Below are positions 25,641 to 34,508 of a stretch of 64,000 bases of DNA, piece after piece. Numbering within the stretch: position 1 is the stretch's first letter; each line of letters opens with the position of its first letter. The translations under genes were made by a program, and so were the position numbers. The notes under the pieces are model-generated. The model searched no databases. It worked only from the letters and a program-made list of their open reading frames with translations, and was not told where the DNA came from. The DNA comes from Acidaminobacter sp. JC074 (GTDB taxonomy: Bacteria > Bacillota > Clostridia > Peptostreptococcales > Acidaminobacteraceae): positions 1 to 64,000 of the forward strand of contig NZ_VANV01000028.1 in NCBI RefSeq assembly GCF_022496765.1, read 5' to 3'.

Positions 25641-25728
25641 GCCGAGGTGGCGGAACTGGCAGACGCACAGGACTTAAAATCCTGCGATCATTGCGATCGT
25701 ACCGGTTCGATTCCGGTCCTCGGCACCA
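25641..25728 (+). tRNA. tRNA-Leu (UAA anticodon), copy 2
   Basis: This copy is identical in all 88 positions to the one at 25315, including the encoded CCA. Its flanking promoter and terminator differ in sequence, so the two genes are separate transcription units. UUA is a frequent leucine codon in this AT-rich genome, which may explain keeping two copies. Confidence 0.97.
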
Positions 25729-25735
25729 AGAAATT

Positions 25736-25760
25736 AGATGTACATTGTACATCTTTTTTT
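25736..25760 (+). terminator. terminator after tRNA-Leu copy 2
   Basis: AGATGTAC (25736-25743) pairs with GTACATCT (25747-25754), loop ATT, followed by a T run. The stem is the same as in the first copy's terminator, but the loop differs. Confidence 0.9.
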
Positions 25761-25851
25761 ATTTTTTGAAACCTGTGGATAACTTGTGGATAAGTAAAAT
25801 GTGTTGTCTCTTAATACTGCCTGAATTGTGCAAATATTAAGAATTTGTCTT

Positions 25852-25880
25852 TTGACACTAAATTGTGGATATGTTATTAT
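25852..25880 (+). promoter_or_regulatory. promoter of tldD-tldE
   Basis: TTGACA (25852-25857) and TATTAT (25875-25880) are 17 bp apart, 58 bp before the tldD start. Confidence 0.8.
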
Positions 25881-25938
25881 TTAAACGAGAAAAAAACTTT
25901 AACGTAGTCGTTAATTTTATAGATGAAAAGGAGGGCAA

Positions 25939-27321
25939 ATGCTTAAGGAAAGTATCGTAAAGGAAGTGCTTCAAGCGGCATTATCAACAGGGGGAGATTT
26001 TGCTGAAATTTTTGTTGAAGATCGACATGACAATGGCATCACCATGATAGGTGGTAAAATTGAAAACTCTAATGCTGGTAGAACCTATGGTGCGGGTATC
26101 AGAATTTTTAACGGTAAAAATTCAATTTATGGTTATACCAATGATACATCTAAAGAAAATCTTATCAAAGTAGCGAAGGAAATTGCATCTTCGATTTCAG
26201 GTGTAGATAAGAATTTAGGTATTGATATGGTTAAAAAATGTGTCAACATCATCAACCCTATTAAGATCATGCCAACAGACGTGTCTAAGTCGGATAAAAT
26301 CGGCTTTTTAAGAATGGCTGCTGAGGAAGCTAAAAACTATTCAAATGAGATCACTCAGGTGAGAGGTTCTTATATGGATTATGTACAAAACATCTTAGTT
26401 GCCAACTCAGAGGGTGTTTATGCTGAAGACCAGCGTGTAAGAACAAGATTGAACATAGGCGCTGTGGCTTCTGTCAATGGTGAAATGCAAACAGGTGGTG
26501 CAGATACAGGTGCCCATGTTGGTTTAGAAATCTACAATGATGATGTTTTAAAGGGCATTGGCCGTGAAGCATCAAGAATTGCAACGACCATGGCTCATGC
26601 TGATCTTTGTCCATCTGGCAAAATGACAGCAATTATCGACAATGGTTTTGGTGGGGTTATCTTCCACGAGGCGTGTGGACATGGTTTAGAAGCGACTTCA
26701 GTGGCTAAGGGTACTTCTGTTTACTGTGACAAGTTAGGCCAAAAGATTGCTTCAGACGTGGTGACTGCTATTGATGATGGTACCATAGAAAATGGCTGGG
26801 GTTCATTCAACATCAACGATGAAGGTGAAGCACCTCAAAGAAATGTCTTATTAGAAAATGGTGTGTTAAAGGGTTACATGATTGATAAGTTAGGCTCTAG
26901 AAGAATGAACATGCCTCAAACAGGGGCCGGTCGTCGTCAATCTTATCAGTATGCACCAACTTCTCGTATGACCAATACTTATATTGCACCAGGTCAGTCT
27001 GAAAATGAAGACATCATTAAAAATACTGAGTACGGTATTTATGCAAAGAAAATGGGTGGCGGTTCTGTTAACCCAGCAACAGGTGACTTTAACTTTGCAG
27101 TATTAGAAGGTTATTTAGTTAGAAACGGTGAGATTGCTGAACCAGTAAGAGGTGCAACTCTAATTGGTACAGGTCTTGAAGTTATTCAGAAGATAGATAT
27201 GGTTGGTAAAGACTTAGCACATGGTCAAGGTATGTGTGGATCTGCATCAGGTTCTATTCCTACATGGGTTGGACAACCGATGATCAGAGTATCAGAAATC
27301 ACTGTTGGCGGAAGAAAGTAA
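25939..27321 (+). CDS. tldD: TldD-type metalloprotease subunit
   Basis: TldD is the catalytic half of the TldD/TldE heterodimer, a zinc protease that degrades unfolded peptides and matures some ribosomally made peptides. The 460-residue protein carries the metal site HEACGH (HExxxH) near residue 241, within GGVIFHEACGHGLEATSV. It ends with the family-type GQGMCGSASGSIPTWVGQP. The start follows AAAGGAGG. tldE follows 9 bp downstream, so the pair forms one operon. No obvious peptide precursor gene is next to it. Confidence 0.93.
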   Translation: MLKESIVKEVLQAALSTGGDFAEIFVEDRHDNGITMIGGKIENSNAGRTYGAGIRIFNGKNSIYGYTNDTSKENLIKVAKEIASSISGVDKNLGIDMVKKCVNIINPIKIMPTDVSKSDKIGFLRMAAEEAKNYSNEITQVRGSYMDYVQNILVANSEGVYAEDQRVRTRLNIGAVASVNGEMQTGGADTGAHVGLEIYNDDVLKGIGREASRIATTMAHADLCPSGKMTAIIDNGFGGVIFHEACGHGLEATSVAKGTSVYCDKLGQKIASDVVTAIDDGTIENGWGSFNINDEGEAPQRNVLLENGVLKGYMIDKLGSRRMNMPQTGAGRRQSYQYAPTSRMTNTYIAPGQSENEDIIKNTEYGIYAKKMGGGSVNPATGDFNFAVLEGYLVRNGEIAEPVRGATLIGTGLEVIQKIDMVGKDLAHGQGMCGSASGSIPTWVGQPMIRVSEITVGGRK

Positions 27322-27330
27322 GGGGGAAAC

Positions 27331-28683
27331 ATGGAATATCAAAAGTTTGTAGATGCATTATTTGAACTGGGTAAATCTCAAGGTTTCTCTGATATGGAAG
27401 TATACTTCCAAGAAGGTAAAAACTTTGAAACAACAGTCTTTAATCAAGAGGTGGACAGGTTTAGTATTTCTGAAGTGGCAGGTTTATCATTTAGAGGTCT
27501 CTATAATGAAAAAATGGGTTATGCCTTTACTGAAATATTAGATGATGCTTCTCTTGAAATGCTAGTAAGAGAAGCCAAAGCCAATGCTGAGGCCATTGAG
27601 TCTGAAGATAAGGTAGAGATTGCAGAGCCAAAAGGTAGAATTGAGCCGATGGATTTATATTCTGAGGACTTAGGTAAGGTAGCTAAAGCTGACAAGATAG
27701 ATTTTTTAAAGAAGCTAGAAGCAGAGGCTAAATCACTAGATGAGAGGGTCAAGTCTTTATCTTATAATTTATACATGGAATCTGAGATGGACGTAAAAAT
27801 TAATAATACAAGAGGTATGGACCTGTCTCAGAAGTCTAATATTGGCATCTGTTATGTTAATGTTCTTGCAGTTTCAGGTGAAGAAAATAAAACTGGTCAT
27901 GTGCTTCTAATTGAAAAAGACTTCGACAAGTTTGATTACAAGGCGGTGGCAAAAAAAGCGGTAGAAGAAACTGTTTCTCAATTTGGGGCTTCGCCAGTTG
28001 CTTCTAAATCTTATCCAGTTGTTTTAAAGAATGAAACAGCTGCAGATTTATTAGGTGCTTTTATGTCTGTCTTTAATGCAGAAAATGTTCAGAAAGACTT
28101 ATCCATGATGAAGGGTAAAATTGATGAAAATGTTGCGGGTTCTTTGGTAACTTTAGTAGACGACCCATTTATGGTAGGTGGTCATGGTAATAAGAGCTTT
28201 GATGCAGAAGGTACCAAGACCATGAAGACAGAGATTATCAAGGATGGGGTCTTAAAGACTTTTCTTCATAACAATAAAACAGCTAGAAAAGATGGTATCG
28301 AATCGACAGGTAATGCTTCTAAAGCTTCTTACAAGTCGAGCATCAACATAGCACCATCTAACTTATACATCGAAGCCGGTACACATTCCTTTGATGAGTT
28401 GATTCAAATGGAAGAAGGTATGATCATTACAAGTCTTCAAGGTTTACACTCTGGCTTAAATGCTATTTCAGGTGACTTTTCACTAGCGGCCAACGGTTAC
28501 TTGGTCAAGGACGGTAAAATAGAACGTCCTGTTGATCAAATCACTGTAGCAGGTAATCTAAAAGACCTTCTTATGGATGTTGAGGCAATCGGTAACGATA
28601 TGGCCTTCTCATTACCGACAGGTGCAGCATATGTGGCTTCGCCATCTATTAAAATAAAATCTCTTGCCATTGCAGGTGAGTAA
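27331..28683 (+). CDS. tldE: TldE/PmbA-type partner subunit
   Basis: TldE is a non-catalytic paralogue of TldD that completes the protease tunnel. The 450-residue sequence has EVAGLSFRGLYNEKMGYAFT near the N-terminus, TFLHNNKTARKDGIESTGNA near residue 310 and a C-terminal GDFSLAANGYLVKDGKIERP. It lacks the HExxxH motif, as expected. GGGGGAAAC provides the ribosome site. The gene converges with the AraC-type regulator; a hairpin terminator lies between them. Confidence 0.92.
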   Translation: MEYQKFVDALFELGKSQGFSDMEVYFQEGKNFETTVFNQEVDRFSISEVAGLSFRGLYNEKMGYAFTEILDDASLEMLVREAKANAEAIESEDKVEIAEPKGRIEPMDLYSEDLGKVAKADKIDFLKKLEAEAKSLDERVKSLSYNLYMESEMDVKINNTRGMDLSQKSNIGICYVNVLAVSGEENKTGHVLLIEKDFDKFDYKAVAKKAVEETVSQFGASPVASKSYPVVLKNETAADLLGAFMSVFNAENVQKDLSMMKGKIDENVAGSLVTLVDDPFMVGGHGNKSFDAEGTKTMKTEIIKDGVLKTFLHNNKTARKDGIESTGNASKASYKSSINIAPSNLYIEAGTHSFDELIQMEEGMIITSLQGLHSGLNAISGDFSLAANGYLVKDGKIERPVDQITVAGNLKDLLMDVEAIGNDMAFSLPTGAAYVASPSIKIKSLAIAGE

Positions 28684-28686
28684 GTT

Positions 28687-28716
28687 TAAGACACGTTTAT
28701 CGTGTCTTATTTTTTT
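28687..28716 (+). terminator. terminator after tldE
   Basis: TAAGACACG (28687-28695) pairs perfectly with CGTGTCTTA (28701-28709), followed by seven T. It also overlaps the 3' end of the convergent regulator gene. Confidence 0.9.
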
Positions 28717-29524
28717 CTCTATAAAGAGATGGTGACATATTTTCATATTTACTAAACAACCTAGAAAATTGATACACATCTTTATAACCCACATCTAAGG
28801 CGATGTTTTTAATGGTATGATGTGTATTTTTTAATGCTTTTTTGGCCTGATATAAACGGTACATAATGAGGTAATGTTTAGGTGATACTTTTAAGTGTCT
28901 CTTAAAGACAGCAGAAAGATGTTTTCTGCTAATGGAAAGATGTGAAGCTAAGCCTTCTATAGACATATCAGTTGCATATTCCAAATGTATATATGAAAGC
29001 GCATCTTTTATGTATGATTCATCTTTATCCAGTTCTTGATGTTGAAAGGGTTTGTCTAAAATAAGTTGAGAAAGCATACTAAAGAGTTGACTCTTTTGAA
29101 TGAAATAATTTTTAGCCGTTTGTGAATCATCACTTAGGTAAGTGGTGTTGAGATTAAGGAGTATATCCCTAGTTGATTTTTCAAGGTTATAAATAACATT
29201 TGGCAGATGGTCTTTTAAAGAATGATTACAGGAAAAACCAATCCATATATAAGACCATGGTTTTTTATCATGGGCCTTATATTGACATAATTGGTGCGGT
29301 TGTATGATAAAAGCGTCATTTTCCTTGAGGTTATAAGTTTCATTGTTAAGACAAAACTGCCCTTTGCCTTCTAAGATGTAATGGATAAGGTAATTAGAAC
29401 GAAGACCTGTTCTAAAATGATTTGGCTGACATGCTTCTTTACCTGCGTAAAGTATTTCAGATGTAAGTTGATCAAAAGGATCAAGAGGAAATTCTACGAT
29501 TGTGTGATTGTTTAGGATAAACAT
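28697..29524 (-). CDS. AraC-family transcriptional regulator
   Basis: The 275-residue protein has an N-terminal cupin-like sugar-sensing region (HYILEGKGQFCLNNETYNL, DAFIIQPHQLCQYKA) and a C-terminal double helix-turn-helix of the AraC type at about 175-272 (LASHLSISRKHLSAVFKRHL, then IALDVGYKDVYQFSRLFSKY). ATG 29524 follows AAAAGGAGAG with 5 bases; longer frames lack a ribosome site. It is divergent from the alpha-galactosidase gene with 104 bp between starts, so it probably controls that gene in response to an oligosaccharide. Confidence 0.88.
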   Translation of the reverse strand: MFILNNHTIVEFPLDPFDQLTSEILYAGKEACQPNHFRTGLRSNYLIHYILEGKGQFCLNNETYNLKENDAFIIQPHQLCQYKAHDKKPWSYIWIGFSCNHSLKDHLPNVIYNLEKSTRDILLNLNTTYLSDDSQTAKNYFIQKSQLFSMLSQLILDKPFQHQELDKDESYIKDALSYIHLEYATDMSIEGLASHLSISRKHLSAVFKRHLKVSPKHYLIMYRLYQAKKALKNTHHTIKNIALDVGYKDVYQFSRLFSKYENMSPSLYREKNKTR

Positions 29525-29543
29525 CGAACTCTCCTTTTCGGAC

Positions 29544-29572
29544 ATTATACTATCATCTTCAGACATTTTACA
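29544..29572 (-). promoter_or_regulatory. promoter of the araC-type gene
   Basis: On the minus strand TGTAAA (29567-29572) and TATAAT (29544-29549) are 17 bp apart. Confidence 0.6.
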
Positions 29573-29573
29573 A

Positions 29574-29603
29574 TTGCTCACAAATCCATTGACAAATTAT
29601 AAT
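29574..29603 (+). promoter_or_regulatory. candidate promoter of the alpha-galactosidase gene
   Basis: TTGCTC (29574-29579) and TATAAT (29598-29603) lie 18 bp apart. The weak -35 fits a promoter needing an activator. A TTGACA at 29589-29594 has no -10 at the right distance. Confidence 0.4.
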
Positions 29604-29628
29604 GAGTTTTAAAGAAAGAGAGGTATAA

Positions 29629-31482
29629 ATGAGAGGTTTGGCAGAATGGATGGCACTTGAGCACCTAGAGTTTGAAATTAAAATTAATGGACAAAGATAT
29701 CATTCGAATCAGTGTGAATCGCTTAATAAAGAAAATAAGATTATTTACATTTATGAAGGTATTTTTACTTTGACTTACCAGTACGATGATGTCTTGACCT
29801 GTAGTCTGAAGAATATATCCAATCATGGTTTTGACATAAGCTATTTTGAATTGTTTAGTTTAGACTATGAAGATAATATGGATACAAGTGAATGGTGGAT
29901 ATATAAAAATGGCTTATTGAAGAATGACTGGGCTTCTGTATATCCGATAAAAAATATAAGAAGTTATGCAAATGAACTTCAAACGTCAGTAACTGAAACC
30001 GGAGAAAATGAAGTGATAAGTGATGAACTTATGATTACTAGCCCTATGGTAACTCTTATATATGATGGTAATGACTCTTATTTGATAGGTCAAAAGAGGC
30101 CTGACTCAGGATTTATAAATCACATTTTTTCTTTAGATGAAAGACTGAAGAAATATTCTGTAGTCGGTGATTTAAGATACCTTGAAGCAGATGATGTTTA
30201 TGATGAAAGCTTTATTCTTCTAAAAGGAGATACCAATCAAGTCCTTAAAGATTATGGGCGTTTAACCAAGGTAGATCAGAAGTTAAGCGTTGATTTACCT
30301 AAAACAGGCTGGTGTTCATGGTACTATTTTTATGAAAATATCAGTGAGGACCATGTATTAAGACAGTTAGAGGTAATTGACAAATATCAATTGAATCTGG
30401 ACATGATCTTAATAGATATGGGCTGGGAGGAACGATTGGGGACTTGGCAGAGCAATCATAAATTTTCTCATGGCATGAAGTGGCTTGCTGATAAGATTAG
30501 GTCTAAAGGCATTCGACCAGGTCTTTGGTTATCACCATTTTGGGTAGAAGCTCGGAGCTATGTTCATTTAAATCATCCTGAATGGCTATTAAAAGATCAA
30601 GAGGGAAACTTAATTGTATTTCATTGCCACATTGATGGTTTTATCATTGATACGACTCACCCTAAGGCCTTAGACTGGATGAAAAAAGAATTGGTTAGAG
30701 TGAGGTACGATTGGGGTTATGAGATTTTAAAATTAGATTTTCTTAGAATTGTCAGTCTGTATGACTATGCTGTTTTCTATAGAGAGGTATCTGCTTTTGA
30801 AGCACTCAATGATGCCATGAAAGCGATAAGAGAAGCCGTTGGTGATGATACTGTTATAATTGCCTGTGGCGGTCATTATGCAGCTACTTATGATGTCGCT
30901 GATATCAATCGTACAAGTGGTGATATTGGTGCTAGTTGGGAAAGTCTGAAAAGAACATTTAAACGAAACTTGTTGAGACTATGGATGAACGGTACTTGGT
31001 GGTTAAATGACCCAGATTCCATTGTCATAAGAGATAAAACAGAAGGAATATCTGGTAGAACTGCTGGTGCAAAGGATCACCCTATAGGTAACTTTAATGC
31101 AAGGCAAGTGGATACAATTATTAATCTGTATAGGATCTTGGATGGTTTCACAACACTTGGAGATGATTTATCTAAATTGAGTGATATAAAACTTAGAAAG
31201 TTGAATCAAATGCTCAATCATAAGAAGACTTATAGTTCTTTTAAGATAATTGATTTATATGATAATCATTTTCCTTCCTTGTTCTTAATGGAATATGAAA
31301 AACACTTTGAGCTCTTAGCAGTAAATTGGCATGACTATGACATTGAAGTAAAAAATAGTTTTGGAAAGAATTATGAACTTACTGATTTGATAAATCAAAC
31401 GGTTGAGACAGAAACAAATGAAATAGCTATTTCCTTATTAGCTTATGAGAGTAAAGTATATAAGTATCCTAAATGCTACTAG
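29629..31482 (+). CDS. alpha-galactosidase-like glycoside hydrolase (GH36/melibiase type)
   Basis: The 617-residue protein has a beta-sandwich-like N-terminal part (to about 215) and a TIM-barrel catalytic domain opening with GWCSWYYFYENISEDHVL. It then shows ILIDMGWEERLGTWQ, GIRPGLWLSPFWVEARS and KLDFLRIV near residue 368, whose Asp is the likely nucleophile. A later NRTSGDIGASWESLKRTF may supply the acid/base. There is no signal peptide, so it acts in the cytosol on imported oligosaccharides. No sugar transporter lies next to it. Exact linkage specificity cannot be read from sequence alone. The ribosome site GAGAGGTATAA precedes ATG 29629. Confidence 0.82.
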   Translation: MRGLAEWMALEHLEFEIKINGQRYHSNQCESLNKENKIIYIYEGIFTLTYQYDDVLTCSLKNISNHGFDISYFELFSLDYEDNMDTSEWWIYKNGLLKNDWASVYPIKNIRSYANELQTSVTETGENEVISDELMITSPMVTLIYDGNDSYLIGQKRPDSGFINHIFSLDERLKKYSVVGDLRYLEADDVYDESFILLKGDTNQVLKDYGRLTKVDQKLSVDLPKTGWCSWYYFYENISEDHVLRQLEVIDKYQLNLDMILIDMGWEERLGTWQSNHKFSHGMKWLADKIRSKGIRPGLWLSPFWVEARSYVHLNHPEWLLKDQEGNLIVFHCHIDGFIIDTTHPKALDWMKKELVRVRYDWGYEILKLDFLRIVSLYDYAVFYREVSAFEALNDAMKAIREAVGDDTVIIACGGHYAATYDVADINRTSGDIGASWESLKRTFKRNLLRLWMNGTWWLNDPDSIVIRDKTEGISGRTAGAKDHPIGNFNARQVDTIINLYRILDGFTTLGDDLSKLSDIKLRKLNQMLNHKKTYSSFKIIDLYDNHFPSLFLMEYEKHFELLAVNWHDYDIEVKNSFGKNYELTDLINQTVETETNEIAISLLAYESKVYKYPKCY

Positions 31483-31736
31483 AGATTACCGATACACTTG
31501 TTAAATCCGAGTTCAATCATCATTGCCGCTTGTTTTAACGATGATGCCCTATATTTTAATAGTTCCTTTTGCATCATAAGAAAAAAATCACAAGCGAGCT
31601 TCAGTTTTGGATAATACTGATTATGGAAGAGAGTCTTATCAATGCTTGTTATTGTGGTGATAAAGGTGTGATTGTGTCTTATTAAATAAGCTGTCTCAAG
31701 GCTTTCATGTATGGTAGAATAAGTTGAGGTATGTTT

Positions 31737-33035
31737 ATGATTGAAAAAATGCTTAAAACAATTAAAAGAGAAAACTTGATTCAAAAGGGAGATAAGATTG
31801 TAGTTGCAGTTTCTGGTGGACCAGATTCAGTGGCCATGCTTCACGCCCTTTATTCACTAAAAGATTATGACTTGACCCTATATGTTTGTCATTTGAATCA
31901 TAACTATAGAGGTGAGGCGTCTGATGGTGATGCTGCTTATGTAAAAGTACTTGCAGATAGCTTAAACTTGGAATCCTTTATTTTCTCAGAGGATATAGAA
32001 GCTTTTTCGAAAGCCAAAAAGTTGAGTTTTGAAGAAGGGGCAAGAGAAAGACGTTACGCCTTGTTTGATTTGGTTAAAGAAAAGACAGGTGCCAATAAAA
32101 TTGCTGTTGCCCAGAATATGAATGACCAGGCAGAAACACTTTTGATGAGACTCTTTAGGGGTAGTGGTCTAGAAGGTCTTACATCTATTAAGTATCAAAG
32201 AGATCATATCATACGTCCAGTCCTCGAGTGTTCAAGAACTTCAATAGAAGAATACTGTAAAGATCATGATTTAAAAACTCGAACAGATCATACCAATTTT
32301 GAAACAGATTATACAAGAAACAAGATTCGATTAGAGCTTTTGCCTTATATTAAAGATCACTTTAATCCAAACATTGTTGAGAGCCTTTACCAGACATCAG
32401 ATCTCTTAAAAGAAGACCTTAATTTTATTGAGAAACATGTCAATCAGATATATGCTGAACTAGATAATAAAATTTTGGTGGAAGCTTTACCTAAAGACAG
32501 GGCTATTCTCAGTCGCTTGATTCGAAAGATTGTTGAAAATGAAACAGGTTCCTTAAAAGGGGTATCTTTTGACCAAATCAATAGAGTCATTTTATTACTT
32601 GATATGCCGCATGGCAACAAGGTTTCTATTAGGGATTTGATTTTTCAAAAGTCTTATGACCAACTTATATACTATAAAACTGACAAGGATCTGTCATCTG
32701 ATGTTTTAAGAGAAGACAAGCCTTTTGAAGGGAAGTTTGGAAGTGTCTTTATAGGTCAGGGTGGCATTAGAATCGATGCTGATAAAGTAAAAGGTCAACT
32801 TTATGTACGAACCAGAAGACCCGGTGATAAGTTTAAGCCTCTTGGTATGAAAGGTAGAAAGAAGTTAAAGGATTTCTTTATTGATTTGAAGATTCCAGCT
32901 CATGAGAGAGACCAAATCTATTTGGTGTGTGATGATGAAAATATCATCTGGGTTGTTGGTTATAGAATGAATGAAGACTATAAGGTGACATCATATACTA
33001 CAAAAGAATTACATTTGTCATTTAAGTCGATTTAA
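31737..33035 (+). CDS. tilS: tRNA(Ile)-lysidine synthase
   Basis: TilS uses ATP and lysine to convert C34 of the tRNA-Ile CAU anticodon to lysidine, so that it reads AUA. The 432-residue protein has the PP-loop VAVSGGPDSVAMLHAL near residue 22, the family motif HLNHNYRGEASDGDA near 52, and the C-terminal TilS domain (RTRRPGDKFKPLGMKGRKKL). ATG 31737 is chosen over ATG 31731 because GAGGT ends 6 bases upstream of the former and directly abuts the latter. In many Firmicutes hpt and ftsH follow at once; here an 8-kb block intervenes before ftsH. Confidence 0.95.
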   Translation: MIEKMLKTIKRENLIQKGDKIVVAVSGGPDSVAMLHALYSLKDYDLTLYVCHLNHNYRGEASDGDAAYVKVLADSLNLESFIFSEDIEAFSKAKKLSFEEGARERRYALFDLVKEKTGANKIAVAQNMNDQAETLLMRLFRGSGLEGLTSIKYQRDHIIRPVLECSRTSIEEYCKDHDLKTRTDHTNFETDYTRNKIRLELLPYIKDHFNPNIVESLYQTSDLLKEDLNFIEKHVNQIYAELDNKILVEALPKDRAILSRLIRKIVENETGSLKGVSFDQINRVILLLDMPHGNKVSIRDLIFQKSYDQLIYYKTDKDLSSDVLREDKPFEGKFGSVFIGQGGIRIDADKVKGQLYVRTRRPGDKFKPLGMKGRKKLKDFFIDLKIPAHERDQIYLVCDDENIIWVVGYRMNEDYKVTSYTTKELHLSFKSI

Positions 33036-33046
33036 TCGGCTTTTTT
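33024..33046 (+). terminator. terminator after tilS
   Basis: AAGTCGA (33024-33030) pairs with TCGGCTT (33036-33042) through one G-U pair, followed by T. It overlaps the end of tilS. Confidence 0.65.
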
Positions 33047-33108
33047 CTTTGACCTCAAACTATTTATATGGTAAGTTGAATTTGGAAATAATTTGAATAG
33101 GAGGCTGT

Positions 33109-34410
33109 ATGAAGAAATTTTTAATCTTACTCTTGGTGGCTGTTTTTTTTATACCAGGAGTATATGCAGAAGAAAATGTAGAAGTAAATCTACCCGAGTT
33201 TGACATCACTTTAAATGGTATTCAAGTTGACAACGATCAAGAAGTCTATCCTTTTATCGCCTATAAAGGCATCACTTATATTCCTATGACTTGGGATATG
33301 TCATATGCTTTAGGTTTGCAGTCCGAGTGGAGCGAAATCAAAGGTCTGACAATCGGAAAAAGAGAAGACATGAAGCCTTATGTAAAAACAGGTCAAGGCA
33401 TGAACTCTACAAAAGTTTATCAAGCGAGTGTTGTTGAGTTTCCTGTCAATGTAAACGGCAAACAGATCGATAATGCAAGCGCAGAATACCCACTCCTTAG
33501 CTTTAGAAATGTCACTTACTTCCCGATGACTTATGACTATATGGTAGGTGAATTTGGTGCAGGATATGGTTGGGATGATGCAAAAGGTTTAAGCGTTTCT
33601 GCTGATAAGAATCTAAGTGTATTTTTAGATGAACCTTTTACAAAGACCTTTGATATTGACTTTGACACTTTTGATGATGAAATCATAGTAGAAGAAATGG
33701 TCAAAATCGAACGTCATGGCGATAGAGATATTATTGTATCTTTTATTCCGGGTACTTTTCCTCAGTATCATGATTATATTATAAATATTGATGTTACATA
33801 CCTTACAAGAGATGGTGAACTAATAGGTGCTATGAAGTCGCAATATGGCAGAGAAGCTTATGATGGTATGAGTACAAAAACATATGCTGTGAATCAAACT
33901 TATATTGAGGATCCAATCTATGATGCTGTAGCTAAGATAGAAGTGACTTTTGAACCATTAGCGATGAGTTTAGCACGTTCACAAGTTGAATATCCTGACC
34001 TTGCTTATGAATATATGGCGCCTAATCGAGTTGATTTAGATAAAATCAAAAGTATGGGAGCTGTTTATGCTGAAGTTGTAGGTTATGGTGTAATTGATAC
34101 ACTACCAAGAGAACTTGTCCCTTATGATGCATTGACTTTTCGCTCGGGTGCTTTAATTGATGATACTGATGTTAAGTACAAAATATTAAAAAGTGACAAA
34201 ACTGGTTATGTGGCATTTAAAAAATCAGAGGATTATGTACCACTAATGCAATTAACGTCTATGTATGTAGATCCTACAATTGATGAGAATACTTCTTTGA
34301 TCTGTAAAAAAGATGACCAAGTTTTATATACACTTAATTATGGTGTTATAAGGCTATATGACAAGGATATGAAACTGATAAAAATCATTATCAATGATAA
34401 ATTTGAATAG
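33109..34410 (+). CDS. exported protein with copper-amine-oxidase-N-like stalk repeats, paralogue 1
   Basis: The 433-residue protein begins with a signal peptide (cleavage expected after VYA, residue 20). Two repeats, EVYPFIAYKGITYIPMTWDM near 45 and AEYPLLSFRNVTYFPMTYDY near 125, resemble the copper amine oxidase N-terminal-like (stalk) domain, which in Clostridia is a wall-associated module. The remaining 250 residues are unrecognised. No anchor motif or lipobox is seen, so it is secreted or bound through the repeats. It is a tandem paralogue of the next gene. AGGAGGCTGT precedes the ATG. Confidence 0.65.
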   Translation: MKKFLILLLVAVFFIPGVYAEENVEVNLPEFDITLNGIQVDNDQEVYPFIAYKGITYIPMTWDMSYALGLQSEWSEIKGLTIGKREDMKPYVKTGQGMNSTKVYQASVVEFPVNVNGKQIDNASAEYPLLSFRNVTYFPMTYDYMVGEFGAGYGWDDAKGLSVSADKNLSVFLDEPFTKTFDIDFDTFDDEIIVEEMVKIERHGDRDIIVSFIPGTFPQYHDYIINIDVTYLTRDGELIGAMKSQYGREAYDGMSTKTYAVNQTYIEDPIYDAVAKIEVTFEPLAMSLARSQVEYPDLAYEYMAPNRVDLDKIKSMGAVYAEVVGYGVIDTLPRELVPYDALTFRSGALIDDTDVKYKILKSDKTGYVAFKKSEDYVPLMQLTSMYVDPTIDENTSLICKKDDQVLYTLNYGVIRLYDKDMKLIKIIINDKFE

Positions 34411-34421
34411 GTAATAATTAG

Positions 34422-34452
34422 AAACCTTAGCGAATAAAGTTAAGGTTTTTTT
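34422..34452 (+). terminator. terminator between the two paralogues
   Basis: AAACCTTA (34422-34429) pairs with TAAGGTTT (34441-34448), followed by T. The paralogues are thus separate transcripts, at least in part. Confidence 0.75.
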
Positions 34453-34508
34453 AATGCTTTTATATTTAACAATATGTTAAACTATAATCCTGAGATTAGG
34501 AGGTAGAA

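Noticed and set aside
25584..25769. 61-codon ORF across the second tRNA-Leu
   Set aside because: It is the translation of the tRNA itself (AELADAQDLKSC pattern), a well-known false gene; no ribosome site is present.
31479..31784. Leftward 101-codon ORF between the alpha-galactosidase gene and tilS
   Set aside because: The last 80 codons look somewhat protein-like, but there is no start codon with a ribosome site, it overlaps the tilS start and promoter, and no family is recognised. A gene remnant is possible but not supported enough to call.
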